From assembly GCA_003153575.1 (NCBI GenBank), contig PLZW01000032.1:1-64000 (forward strand): 64,000 bases of DNA. The letters are read 5' to 3'. The notes below the pieces were generated by a model. It saw only the letters and a program-made list of their open reading frames with translations, was not told the origin of the DNA and ran no database searches. The DNA is from Acidimicrobiaceae bacterium. Its GTDB lineage: Bacteria > Actinomycetota > Acidimicrobiia > Acidimicrobiales > RAAP-2. Made by a program: the position numbers and the translations under genes. This document shows, piece after piece, positions 33,470 to 41,764 of the stretch. Numbering within the stretch: the first letter of the stretch is position 1; the number at the start of each line of letters is the position of its first letter.

Positions 33470-34000
33470 TCAGCCGAGCAGCGGCAGGAGTCGGGCGCAC
33501 AGGTCGGCCAGCTCCTGCGCGCACGACACGTAGACGGAGTCCTCGCCTCCGGCCGGGTCCTCCACGTCCTCCCATGCGCCGATCTCGACATCGGCCAGCT
33601 GCAGGGCCGCCAGACGGTCGGCCAGGGGTGCGGGACCGGGCGGGAGGTCGTGGACCAGCCGCTTGATAGAGGCGGTCCGGTGGGCCGCCTCAGGGTGCTT
33701 GCGCCGCACGTAGGCCACGTGCTCGGCCGCCATGGCCAGGATCAGCACCGAGTGGTCGATGTCGGACTCGGTGATCTGGTGGCTGCGATGGCCGTCGGCG
33801 TTGAGGCCCACCGCCTCGAGGGCGCCCCGGGTGCGGCGGCTCATGGGCTGGCCTTCGATCACATGGGTCCCGGCCGTCACGATGGGCAGTGGTGCCCCGG
33901 CCAGCATGGCCCCGGCCATCACCGAGCGCGCCGCATTGCCGGTGCACAGGGTGATGAGGACGGGGCCGTCGGCGTCCGACGGGGTGGGCGGGTGCGTCAT
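33470..34000 (-). CDS. Low-molecular-weight protein tyrosine phosphatase-like
   Basis: A 176-residue LMW-PTP fold. The CX5R loop is CTGNAARS (Cys19, Arg25), with a mid-protein SHQITESDID and a D-loop-like DVEDPAGGED near 145. It may dephosphorylate protein tyrosines or act like an arsenate reductase; the loop has CTGN rather than the more common CxGN(I/T)CRS. It has a Pro-rich N-terminal lead of ten residues. It sits between the acyl-CoA dehydrogenase and the FUSC gene on the same strand. Confidence 0.8.
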   Translation of the reverse strand: MTHPPTPSDADGPVLITLCTGNAARSVMAGAMLAGAPLPIVTAGTHVIEGQPMSRRTRGALEAVGLNADGHRSHQITESDIDHSVLILAMAAEHVAYVRRKHPEAAHRTASIKRLVHDLPPGPAPLADRLAALQLADVEIGAWEDVEDPAGGEDSVYVSCAQELADLCARLLPLLG

Positions 34001-34059
34001 GGTGGTTGCTGTCGGCAGGCCGACGCCGGCCCGGGACCGACAGGCGCCTCGGGGCGTAC

Positions 34060-35274
34060 CTACTTGATATGGACGCCGGAGATGGCCCGGGCGATGATCA
34101 GCCGCTGGATCTCACTCGTGCCCTCGAAGATGGTGAAGATCTTGGAGTCCCGGTGCCACCGCTCGACCGGGTAGTCGCGCACGTAGCCGTAACCGCCGAG
34201 GATCTGGATGGCCTCTTCGGTCACGTAGACGGCGGTCTCTCCGGCGTAGAGCTTGGACATCGAGCCCTCGCCCGAGGTGAACTCCTTGTTGTTGGCGCCC
34301 ATCCACGAGGCACGCCACACCAGCAGCCGGGAGGCGTCGATGCGGGTCTTCATGTCCGCCAGCTTGAAGGCGATCGCCTGGTTCTCGATGATGGCCCGGC
34401 CGAACGCCTTGCGCTCCTTGGCATAGTCGAGCGAGTACTCGTAGGCGGCTCGGGCGATGCCGAGGGCCTGGGCGCCGACCGTCGGGCGCGAGCCTTCGAA
34501 GGTCTTCATGGCCGCCTGGGCACCACTCTTCTTGCCCTCCTTGGCCATGGCGATCTTCTCGTCGAGCTTGTCCTTGCCGCCCAACAGGCAGTGGCCCGGT
34601 ACCCGGCAGTCGTCGAGGATGACCTCCGCGGTGTGGGAGGCCCGGATGCCCATCTTCTGGAACTTCTGGCCCTGGGAGATGCCCGGGGTGTTCGGGGGGA
34701 CGATGAAGCTGGCCTGGCCGCGCGAGCCCAGTTCGGGCTCGACCGAGGCCACCACGACGTGGATGTCGGCCATCCCGCCGTTGGTGATCCAGGTCTTGGT
34801 GCCGTTCAGAACCCACTCGTCCTTGGCCTTGTCGTAGACGGCACGCGTCCGGAGCGAGGAGACGTCGGAGCCGGCGTCGGGCTCGGAGACGGCGAAGGCG
34901 GCCGTCTGGATCTTCTCGGGGGTACCGAAGCACTGCGGCCCCCACTCGACCAGTTGCTCGGGGGTGCCGTTGCCGGCGATACCGGCGAGGCCGAGCGTGC
35001 TGCCCAGGATGGCCAGGGCGATGCCGGCGTCGCCCCAGGCCAGCTCCTCGGCGGCAATGGGCATGAGCAGGCCGCTCGTGTCGAGGAAGGCGTTGGCGAT
35101 GAACTCGAAGGAGTACAGGCCGATGTTGGCCGCCTCCTGGATGATCGGCCAGGGGGTCTCCTCGCGCTCGTCCCATTCGTGGGCGGCGGGACGGATCACG
35201 TTCTCGGCGAAGTCGTGGACCCACTTCTGGAGTTGCAGCTGATCCTCGTCGAGGTCCAGGGAGAAATCAGACAT
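34060..35274 (-). CDS. Acyl-CoA dehydrogenase
   Basis: A 404-residue FAD enzyme oxidising acyl-CoA to enoyl-CoA. The FAD/substrate region has [20 protein letters not shown] and the C-terminal domain ends [37 protein letters not shown], with the catalytic Glu in FEGT. It should pass electrons to ETF (etfB is at 1-393). The ATG at 35274 starts the family; an open upstream extension to 35412 is not protein-like. A promoter TTGCCC-N18-TACTAT at 35407-35412/35383-35388 overlaps a GTTAC-N6-GTAAC palindrome. Confidence 0.92.
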   Translation of the reverse strand: MSDFSLDLDEDQLQLQKWVHDFAENVIRPAAHEWDEREETPWPIIQEAANIGLYSFEFIANAFLDTSGLLMPIAAEELAWGDAGIALAILGSTLGLAGIAGNGTPEQLVEWGPQCFGTPEKIQTAAFAVSEPDAGSDVSSLRTRAVYDKAKDEWVLNGTKTWITNGGMADIHVVVASVEPELGSRGQASFIVPPNTPGISQGQKFQKMGIRASHTAEVILDDCRVPGHCLLGGKDKLDEKIAMAKEGKKSGAQAAMKTFEGSRPTVGAQALGIARAAYEYSLDYAKERKAFGRAIIENQAIAFKLADMKTRIDASRLLVWRASWMGANNKEFTSGEGSMSKLYAGETAVYVTEEAIQILGGYGYVRDYPVERWHRDSKIFTIFEGTSEIQRLIIARAISGVHIK

Positions 35275-35374
35275 CGTGCACTGCTCCGTTCTGGCCCGGG
35301 GGCCCCTCACACACTGCATCGACCGGTGTCGGCGTTCTTGCCGCACCCGCACAGTTCCCGGCGGGACATTTGTA

Positions 35375-35390
35375 GTTACCCAATAGTAAC
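35375..35390. promoter_or_regulatory. Palindromic operator at acyl-CoA dehydrogenase promoter
   Basis: GTTAC-CCAATA-GTAAC, perfect 5-base arms. It contains the predicted -10 element TACTAT (minus strand 35388-35383). A TTGCCC -35 lies at 35412-35407. A repressor bound here would block the acd gene; the protein is unidentified. Confidence 0.45.
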
Positions 35391-35517
35391 CACGGTAGGG
35401 CGCGAAGGGCAACCGCCCGGCGCAGGGCGCGATCGGTCGAGGGGGCGGCCAGGCATGGAGCCCATGCCTGGAGCTGGAGGACGGGCCCGGGTCAGCCGGG
35501 CCGGGTGGAGGGTGGGC

Positions 35518-35727
35518 TTACGCCTGGACGGCGCGCACATCGACCGCCTGGAGGCCCTTCGGGCCCTCCTGAAGGTCGAATTCGACGGCCTGTCCCTCCT
35601 CGAGGAATCGGAATCCGTTCATCTGGATGGCGGTGTGGTGCACGAACACGTCGGCACCGCCGTCCGGTTGGGAGATGAAGCCGAAGCCCTTCTCCGCATT
35701 GAACCACTTGACTGTTCCGGAAGCCAC
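35518..35727 (-). CDS. cspA: Cold shock domain protein
   Basis: A 69-residue single cold-shock domain. RNP1 is KGFGFIS and RNP2 is VFVHHTAI, so it binds single-stranded nucleic acid and acts as an RNA chaperone. The ATG at 35727 opens ASGTVKWFN, the usual start. A TAGCGT -10 at about 35846-35851 would give a leader of ~110 bases, typical of csp genes; the leader's fold was not assessed. It is a single gene between acd and cysS. Confidence 0.93.
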   Translation of the reverse strand: MASGTVKWFNAEKGFGFISQPDGGADVFVHHTAIQMNGFRFLEEGQAVEFDLQEGPKGLQAVDVRAVQA

Positions 35728-35845
35728 GACGGCGTCCCCTTTCCTTCAACTGCATGGTGCTCGGAGTGCTCCCACCGGTCGAGGGGCCAAACCACCCCGC
35801 AGGGACGGTCCGCCACCCTCCGACGGGGACTCTCCGATGGAGAAA

Positions 35846-35851
35846 ACGCTA
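35846..35851 (-). promoter_or_regulatory. -10 element of cold shock gene
   Basis: TAGCGT on the minus strand, giving a predicted leader of about 110 bases before the ATG at 35727. A perfect GTGTG-TT-CACAC palindrome lies farther upstream at 35896-35907. Confidence 0.35.
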
Positions 35852-35966
35852 GCAGTCGCGCTTCTCGCCACCGCACGCGAAACGGCCCGAAACGGGTGTG
35901 TTCACACGGCGTTCATGACCGGCGCCGGGCGGGCATGCCGGACCCGTGCACCGACGGCAAAACGTC

Positions 35967-37361
35967 TCAGCGGCGACGGATCCGGGTACCTTCCGCGCTG
36001 TCCTCGACCAACCAGCCGGCGCCCTCCAGCTCGGCCCGTAGCGCATCCGCGCTGGTCCAGTCACGTGCCGCCCGGGCCTCGTCCCGCCGGCGCACCAGGT
36101 CGGATGCGGCAGCGTCCACCTCGTCCCGGGTCCCGCCACGGAGACCGAGCCCGAGCGCGGCGGCCAACAGTGCCGCCGTCCGGGCGGCCACGACCGCGGT
36201 GCCGTCGTCGCCGGCGTCGGCTGCGGCGTTGGCCCGCCGGGCAAGGTCGAAGACGGTGGCCAAGGCCCCGGGGGTGTCGAGGTCGCCGTCCATGGAGGCG
36301 CAGAAGGCGTCGACCGCGGCCTGGTCGATCCCACCGTGCCCGTCGTCGGGGCCGGTCAGCGGACCGGCGGCGAGCGGGTCAGCGAGAGAGAAACGGCGGG
36401 CCATCTCGTCCAGCCGGGCCAGTCCGGCCTCGGCCTGGGCGATGGTCTCCGGAGTCACCTCGATGGGCGACCGGTAGTGGGACCGCAGGACCAGCAGGCG
36501 GTAGGCACGGGCGTCGCTCTTCTCCAGGAGGTCGGCGAGCGAGGTGAAGTTGCCCACCGACTTGGACATCTTCTCGCCGCCCACCGTGACCCAGCCGTTG
36601 TGCATCCAGTGGCGGGCGAACTCCTTGCCGTCCGCCACCGCCTGGGCCCGCTCGTTCTCATGGTGGGGGAACATCAGGTCCTGGCCGCCACCATGGAGTT
36701 CGAACCCCTCGCCCAGGAGATCGAGGGACATGACCACGCACTCGGTGTGCCAACCGGGCCGACCGGCGCCCCACGGAGCGTCCCAGCTCGGCTCACCGGG
36801 TTTGGCCTTCTTCCACAGCACGAAATCCAGCGGCGACCGCTTCTCCTCGTCGGCCTCGATCCGGGCACCGGCCCGCAACGAGTCGAGCGGCTGGCGGGCC
36901 AGGAGCCCGTAGCCGGGGACGTCGAGCACCGACAGGTACACGCCCGTGGCCGTCTCGTAGGCCACCCCCCGGTCGACCAGGTCGACGATCAGGTCGACCA
37001 TCCGGTCGACGTAGTCGGTGGCGTGGGGTGCCTCGTCGGGGCGGAGGACGCCGAGCGCATCCATGATCTCCCACCACTGTGTCTCGTTGGCCGCCGTGAA
37101 CTCGGCGATCGGCACGCCCCGCTCGGCGGCCCGTTCGATGATCTTGTCCTCGATGTCGGTGATGTTGGAGACATAGGTGACGTCGAGGCCGCTGAAGAGC
37201 AGATAGCGGCGCAGCACGTCGAACACCAGGGAGAAACGCCCGTGGCCGAGGTGGGGCACGCCGTCGACCGTCGGACCGCACACGTACAGCGAGACCTGGC
37301 CCGGTCGGCGGAGGCGGAGGGGGGCCGCTGCGCCCGTGGCCGTGTCGTGGAGCGTGAGCAC
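35967..37361 (-). CDS. cysS: Cysteinyl-tRNA synthetase
   Basis: A 464-residue class I synthetase. The first zinc cysteine is in YVCGPTVDG, the HIGH motif is HLGHG, further zinc ligands are in GWHTECVVMS and DLMFPHHENE, and KMSKSVGNF is the KMSKS loop. The C-terminal helical DALR-like region is full length, so it is CysS rather than the shorter MshC mycothiol ligase. The GTG at 37361 lies 7 bases after TACCGT, so translation should be leaderless. It starts 21 bases from valS, back to back. The frame stays open upstream but over valS on the other strand. Confidence 0.93.
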   Translation of the reverse strand: MLTLHDTATGAAAPLRLRRPGQVSLYVCGPTVDGVPHLGHGRFSLVFDVLRRYLLFSGLDVTYVSNITDIEDKIIERAAERGVPIAEFTAANETQWWEIMDALGVLRPDEAPHATDYVDRMVDLIVDLVDRGVAYETATGVYLSVLDVPGYGLLARQPLDSLRAGARIEADEEKRSPLDFVLWKKAKPGEPSWDAPWGAGRPGWHTECVVMSLDLLGEGFELHGGGQDLMFPHHENERAQAVADGKEFARHWMHNGWVTVGGEKMSKSVGNFTSLADLLEKSDARAYRLLVLRSHYRSPIEVTPETIAQAEAGLARLDEMARRFSLADPLAAGPLTGPDDGHGGIDQAAVDAFCASMDGDLDTPGALATVFDLARRANAAADAGDDGTAVVAARTAALLAAALGLGLRGGTRDEVDAAASDLVRRRDEARAARDWTSADALRAELEGAGWLVEDSAEGTRIRRR

Positions 37362-37367
37362 GCAGGG

Positions 37368-37374
37368 TACGGTA
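37368..37374. promoter_or_regulatory. Shared symmetric -10 element of cysS and valS
   Basis: TACGGTA reads as a TANNNT hexamer on both strands: TACGGT (37368-37373) for valS, 9 bases before its ATG, and TACCGT (37374-37369) for cysS, 7 bases before its GTG. The whole intergenic region is only 21 bases. Confidence 0.55.
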
Positions 37375-37382
37375 ACCCGATC

Positions 37383-40010
37383 ATGCCGGAGCAGACGAAC
37401 GGACCCGCCAGCGACACGGTGCAGGGGCGCGGCATCCCCGACAAGCCCGGACTCGAGGGGCTGGAGGCGTCCTGGTCGGCCCGGTGGGAGGCGGACGGTA
37501 TCTACGCGTTCGACCGGACCGCCACCCGTGACCGCGTCTTCTCGATCGACACCCCGCCGCCGACGGTGTCGGGATCGCTCCACATCGGCCACGTCTTCTC
37601 CTATACCCACACCGATGCCGTGGCCCGGTTCCGTCGCATGCGCGGCCACCAGGTCTTCTACCCCATGGGATGGGACGACAACGGGCTGCCCACCGAACGT
37701 CGCGTACAGAACTACTTCGGGGTGCGGTGCGATCCGAGCCTGCCCTACGACCCCGACTACGTGCCGCCGACCGACCCGCCGAAGCACCCCGCCGCCATCT
37801 CCCGGCCCAATTTCGTCGCCCTCTGCCACCAGCTCACCCTGGAGGACGAGCAGGTCTTCGAGCACCTGTGGCGCACGCTCGGGCTGTCGGTCGACTGGTC
37901 GCACACCTACGCCACCATCGGCGAGCGGGCTCGTCGGGTATCCCAGCGCGCCTTCCTGCGCCTCGCCCGCCGCGGCCAGGTAGTCCAACGCACCGCCCCG
38001 ACGCTGTGGGACGTCGACTTCCGCACCGCCGTCAGCCAAGCCGAGCTCGAGGACCGCGAACGACCCGGCGCCTACCACCGGCTGCGCTTCCCCCGTACCG
38101 ACGCCGCCGGCGCCGTGGAGATCGAGACCACCCGGCCCGAGCTGCTCCCGGCCTGCGTGGCCCTGGTCGCCCATCCCGACGACGATCGCTACCGACCCCT
38201 GTTCGGCACGTCGGTCACCACGCCGCTCTTCGGTGTGCGGGTCCCGGTTGTCGCCCACGAGCTAGCCGATCCCGAAAAGGGTTCCGGAATCGCCATGATC
38301 TGCACATTCGGCGACACCACCGACGTCGTCTGGTGGCGCGAGCTGTCGCTGCCCACCCGGGCGGTGGTCGGTCGGGACGGCCGCCTCCTGCCCGTCGAGT
38401 TCGGGGCCGAGGGATGGGAGTCGGACGACCCGGCGGCGGCCGACGCCGCCTACGCGGAGCTGGTGGGCAAGTCGGTCAAGCAGGCCCAGTCCCGCATCGT
38501 GGAGCTGCTGGAGCGGTCGGGCGACCTGGTCGGGGAGCCGCGCGCCATCACCCATCCGGTCAAGTTCTTCGAGAAGGGGGACCGCCCGCTCGAGATCGTG
38601 TCGTCCCGACAGTGGTTCGTCGAAACCCTCCCCCTGCGCGACGCCTTGTTGGCCCGCGGCGAGGAGCTGCGCTGGCACCCGACCTACATGGCCCATCGCT
38701 ACCGGGCATGGGTCGAGGGCCTCAACGGCGACTGGAACATCAGCCGCCAGCGGTTCTTCGGCGTCCCCCTGCCGGTCTGGTATCCGGTCGACGCCGACGG
38801 CGAGGTCGACTACGACGCCCCGATCCTGCCCGACGAGGACCGCCTGCCCGTCGACCCGTCGACCGACGTCCCCGAGGGCCACACCGCCGACCGACGCGGC
38901 GAGCCGGGCGGGTTCGTCGGCGACCCCGACGTCATGGACACCTGGGCCACCTCATCGCTCACGCCGCAGATCGCGGGCGGCTGGGAGGACGATCCCGACC
39001 TCTTCGAACGGGTCTTCCCCATGGACCTTCGACCCCAGGCCCACGACATCATCCGTACCTGGCTGTTCTCCACCGTGGTCCGCTCCGAGCTCGAGCACCG
39101 GGTCCTGCCGTGGTCGGACGCAGCCATCAGCGGGTGGGTGCTCGACCCCGACCGCAAGAAGATGTCGAAGTCGAAGGGCAACGTGGTCACCCCCCTGCCC
39201 CTGCTCGAACAACACGGTGCCGACGCCGTGCGCTACTGGGCGGCCAGTGGCCGTCCCGGTACCGACACCGCGGTGGACGAGGGTCAGATGAAGGTCGGGC
39301 GCCGCCTGGCCATGAAGGTGCTCAACGCCTCCCGGTTCGCACTGGGCCGACTGACCGATGGCGACGGCACGTTGGTGGTCCCGCCCCTCGACGCGGTCAC
39401 CGCGCCGATCGACCGGGCCGTGCTTGGCCGCCTGGCCCTGGTGGTCGACGAGGCCACCGTCGCCTTCGAGGCCTACGACTACGCCCGGGCCCTCGAGCGC
39501 ACCGAGGCGTTCTTCTGGTCCTTCTGCGACGACTACCTCGAGTTGGTCAAGACCCGCGCCTACGGTGACGCGGCCGACCCTGGCACCGCCTCGGCCCGGG
39601 CGGCGCTGGCCGCCGCACTGTCGGTCCTCCTCCGCCTGATGGCCCCCATCCTCCCCTTCGTCACCGAGGAGGTGTGGTCGTGGTGGCAGGTGGGCTCCAT
39701 CCACACGGCCGGCTGGCCCACGATCGACGAGCTGGGTCCGGGGGGCACCGCGGGGGCCGGCGCCGACGCGGCGACCGACACCGTCCTCGAAGTGGCGGCC
39801 GACGTGCTCGGCCTGGTCCGTCGGGCCAAGACGACGGCCAAGCGGTCGATGCGGGCACCGGTGGCCCGGTTGACGGTGACCGACACAGCCGCCCGGCTGG
39901 ATGCCCTGGCCGCGGCCGAGGGCGACGTGCGCGACGCCGGCGGGGTGGTCGACCTGGTCACACGCGTGGGCGATGCGGCGACAGTCGAGGTCGAGCTGGC
40001 CGAGGAGTAG
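37383..40010 (+). CDS. valS: Valyl-tRNA synthetase, archaeal-type
   Basis: An 875-residue class I synthetase. HIGH is SLHIGHVFSYT and KMSKS is KKMSKSKGNVV; the editing domain has TTRPELLPACVA. After the HIGH motif it reads GWDDNGLPTERRVQNYFGV and continues with VPPTDPPKHPAAI, the signature of archaeal-type ValS. Canonical bacterial ValS has GxDHAGIATQ at this place. The C terminus is a short helical segment (VLGLVRRAKTTAKRSMRAP). The ATG at 37383 opens MPEQTNGPA. The large open frame upstream is antisense to cysS. It charges tRNA-Val and edits threonine. Confidence 0.92.
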   Translation: MPEQTNGPASDTVQGRGIPDKPGLEGLEASWSARWEADGIYAFDRTATRDRVFSIDTPPPTVSGSLHIGHVFSYTHTDAVARFRRMRGHQVFYPMGWDDNGLPTERRVQNYFGVRCDPSLPYDPDYVPPTDPPKHPAAISRPNFVALCHQLTLEDEQVFEHLWRTLGLSVDWSHTYATIGERARRVSQRAFLRLARRGQVVQRTAPTLWDVDFRTAVSQAELEDRERPGAYHRLRFPRTDAAGAVEIETTRPELLPACVALVAHPDDDRYRPLFGTSVTTPLFGVRVPVVAHELADPEKGSGIAMICTFGDTTDVVWWRELSLPTRAVVGRDGRLLPVEFGAEGWESDDPAAADAAYAELVGKSVKQAQSRIVELLERSGDLVGEPRAITHPVKFFEKGDRPLEIVSSRQWFVETLPLRDALLARGEELRWHPTYMAHRYRAWVEGLNGDWNISRQRFFGVPLPVWYPVDADGEVDYDAPILPDEDRLPVDPSTDVPEGHTADRRGEPGGFVGDPDVMDTWATSSLTPQIAGGWEDDPDLFERVFPMDLRPQAHDIIRTWLFSTVVRSELEHRVLPWSDAAISGWVLDPDRKKMSKSKGNVVTPLPLLEQHGADAVRYWAASGRPGTDTAVDEGQMKVGRRLAMKVLNASRFALGRLTDGDGTLVVPPLDAVTAPIDRAVLGRLALVVDEATVAFEAYDYARALERTEAFFWSFCDDYLELVKTRAYGDAADPGTASARAALAAALSVLLRLMAPILPFVTEEVWSWWQVGSIHTAGWPTIDELGPGGTAGAGADAATDTVLEVAADVLGLVRRAKTTAKRSMRAPVARLTVTDTAARLDALAAAEGDVRDAGGVVDLVTRVGDAATVEVELAEE

Positions 40011-40061
40011 GCGCCACGGGCCCGACCCCCCGGCCGGGCCGCCGTCGGAACTGCTGCGGGC

Positions 40062-40808
40062 CTATGAAAGGTAGATGCTGAGTGCGGCGTCGGCCATGTC
40101 GGCCGGGGTCCCCTGCTGCTCGATCCCCCCGTGGACCATGATCGCCGCGTGGTCGGCCACGGCCAGCGCGGTGGTCACGAACTGCTCGACAAGGATGATG
40201 GTCATGCCCTGGCGGGCCAGTTTGCCCACCAGCTCGTAGAGCTCGGCGACGATCAGCGGTGCCAGTCCCATGGACAGCTCGTCGAGGTAGAGGACCCGCG
40301 GCTCGGTCACCAGTGCGCGGGAGATGGCCAGCATCTGCTGTTCGCCACCCGACAGGGTCCCGGCCATCTGGCGGCGCCGGTCCTTCAGGACCGGGAACGA
40401 CTCGTAGGTCCGCTCCTCCACCACCTTCAAGGTGATCCCCCCGCGGTAGGTCCAGATCCGCAGGTTCTCGCGCACGGTCAGGTTCGGGAAGATGCCCCGA
40501 CCCTCGGGCACCGCACACACACCTTGGCGGGCCAGCTTCTCCGGAGGGGTCTTGCCGATGGCGACGTCGCCGACGAGCACCTCACCGGTCGTGGGCCGCA
40601 TCCGGCCACTCATCACCTTGAGCAGCGTCGACTTGCCGGCGCCGTTGGGACCGAGCAGGGCGAAGACACTCCCGGCGGGCACCTCGAGGTCGACGCCGTG
40701 GAGCACTTCGATCCGCCCGTACGAAGCCCGTACGCCCCGCACGCTGACGCTCGGGGGCAGCACGGTGGTCGTGGCGCCGGTGGCGTCGGTGGTGGGTTGA
40801 GCGCTCAT
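40062..40808 (-). CDS. livF: Branched-chain amino acid ABC transporter ATPase LivF
   Basis: A 248-residue ABC ATPase. Walker A is LGPNGAGKSTLLK, the signature is TLSGGEQQMLAI, Walker B is VLYLDELSMGLAP, and the D-loop Ser-Met-Gly-Leu is the LivF type. It powers uptake of branched-chain amino acids or related compounds with LivG. It overlaps livG by 4 bases, and is the last gene of the minus-strand operon livK-livHM-livG-livF. Confidence 0.92.
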   Translation of the reverse strand: MSAQPTTDATGATTTVLPPSVSVRGVRASYGRIEVLHGVDLEVPAGSVFALLGPNGAGKSTLLKVMSGRMRPTTGEVLVGDVAIGKTPPEKLARQGVCAVPEGRGIFPNLTVRENLRIWTYRGGITLKVVEERTYESFPVLKDRRRQMAGTLSGGEQQMLAISRALVTEPRVLYLDELSMGLAPLIVAELYELVGKLARQGMTIILVEQFVTTALAVADHAAIMVHGGIEQQGTPADMADAALSIYLS

Positions 40809-41764
40809 GCCTGTGTCGCCTCGCCGTCGTCGGTGCCGGGTGTGGTCCCCGTCGCCCCGTCCGTTGTCCCGTGGGTCGCTGCCATGTGGGTCTTCTGCGC
40901 ATCCGTCTCACTCACCGCGCCGAGATACGCGGCCTGGACCATCGGGTCCCGTCTGATCTCCTCGGGGGTTCCCGAGGCGATGATGTCGCCGAAGTCGAGC
41001 ACGTAGACGAAGTCGCAGATCCGCATGACGAGCTCCATGTCGTGTTCGACGAGGAGCACGCCCATGCCGCCTTTAGCCAGCGTGGTCAGGAGTGTGCCGA
41101 GGGCCTGGGACTCGGCGTCGTCGAGCCCGGATCCCGGCTCGTCGAGAAGCAGGATCTTGGGGGCCATGGCCAAGGCCCTGGCCAGTTCCACCATCCGGGC
41201 CAGCCCCGTGGGCATGGCGCTGGCCTGGTCGGCGGCCATGCCGCCGAGGCCAACGCCTTCGAGCAGGCGGTCGGACGTGACCACGGCCAACGAGCCCGGG
41301 CCGGTGGGCTCGCCGAGCGGTACGCCGCCGACCGAGGCCACGCCCTCCTTCACCCAGGGGAACTTCCGCTTCACGTGGCGCCACTGCCACCACTTGACCG
41401 AGGATTCCAGGCCGACCTGCACGTTCTCGCCGGCCGACAGGGTGCCGAACAGTTCGAGGCGCTGGAAGGTGCGGGCCAGGCCGAGCCGGGCCCGACGGTG
41501 CGGCTTCATCTTCGTGATGTCGGTGTCGTACAGCAGGACCGTCCCCCGGTCGGGGGTCTGGAGTCCGCTGATGACATTGAACAGGGTGGTCTTGCCGGCA
41601 CCGTTGGGCCCGATGAGCCCGGTGACCGTCCCCGCCCGGACCGACAGATTGGCGTCGCTCAAGGCGGCCACGCCGCCGAAGCGCACGGCCACGCCCTCGA
41701 CGGTCAGGACGTGGTCAGGGGTCGGCCCGTCGTCGGTGGCGAGGGTGGCCTCAGCTTGCGGCAC
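40805..41764 (-). CDS. livG: Branched-chain amino acid ABC transporter ATPase LivG
   Basis: A 319-residue ABC ATPase. Walker A is GPNGAGKTTLFNV, LARTFQRLELF is the LivG Q-loop segment, Walker B is ILLLDEPGSGLDD, and the switch His is in LVEHDMELV. There is an insertion of about 40 residues before the signature region, where GLARMVELARALAM stands in place of a typical LSGGQ motif. It overlaps livHM upstream by 14 bases and livF downstream by 4. Confidence 0.88.
   Translation of the reverse strand: MPQAEATLATDDGPTPDHVLTVEGVAVRFGGVAALSDANLSVRAGTVTGLIGPNGAGKTTLFNVISGLQTPDRGTVLLYDTDITKMKPHRRARLGLARTFQRLELFGTLSAGENVQVGLESSVKWWQWRHVKRKFPWVKEGVASVGGVPLGEPTGPGSLAVVTSDRLLEGVGLGGMAADQASAMPTGLARMVELARALAMAPKILLLDEPGSGLDDAESQALGTLLTTLAKGGMGVLLVEHDMELVMRICDFVYVLDFGDIIASGTPEEIRRDPMVQAAYLGAVSETDAQKTHMAATHGTTDGATGTTPGTDDGEATQA

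Noticed and set aside
36336-37382. Long upstream extension of the valS frame
   Set aside because: It lies antisense to cysS; conserved ValS starts at 37383.
40011-40061. Terminator after valS
   Set aside because: GC-rich inverted segments occur but no clear stem with a following T tract is present.
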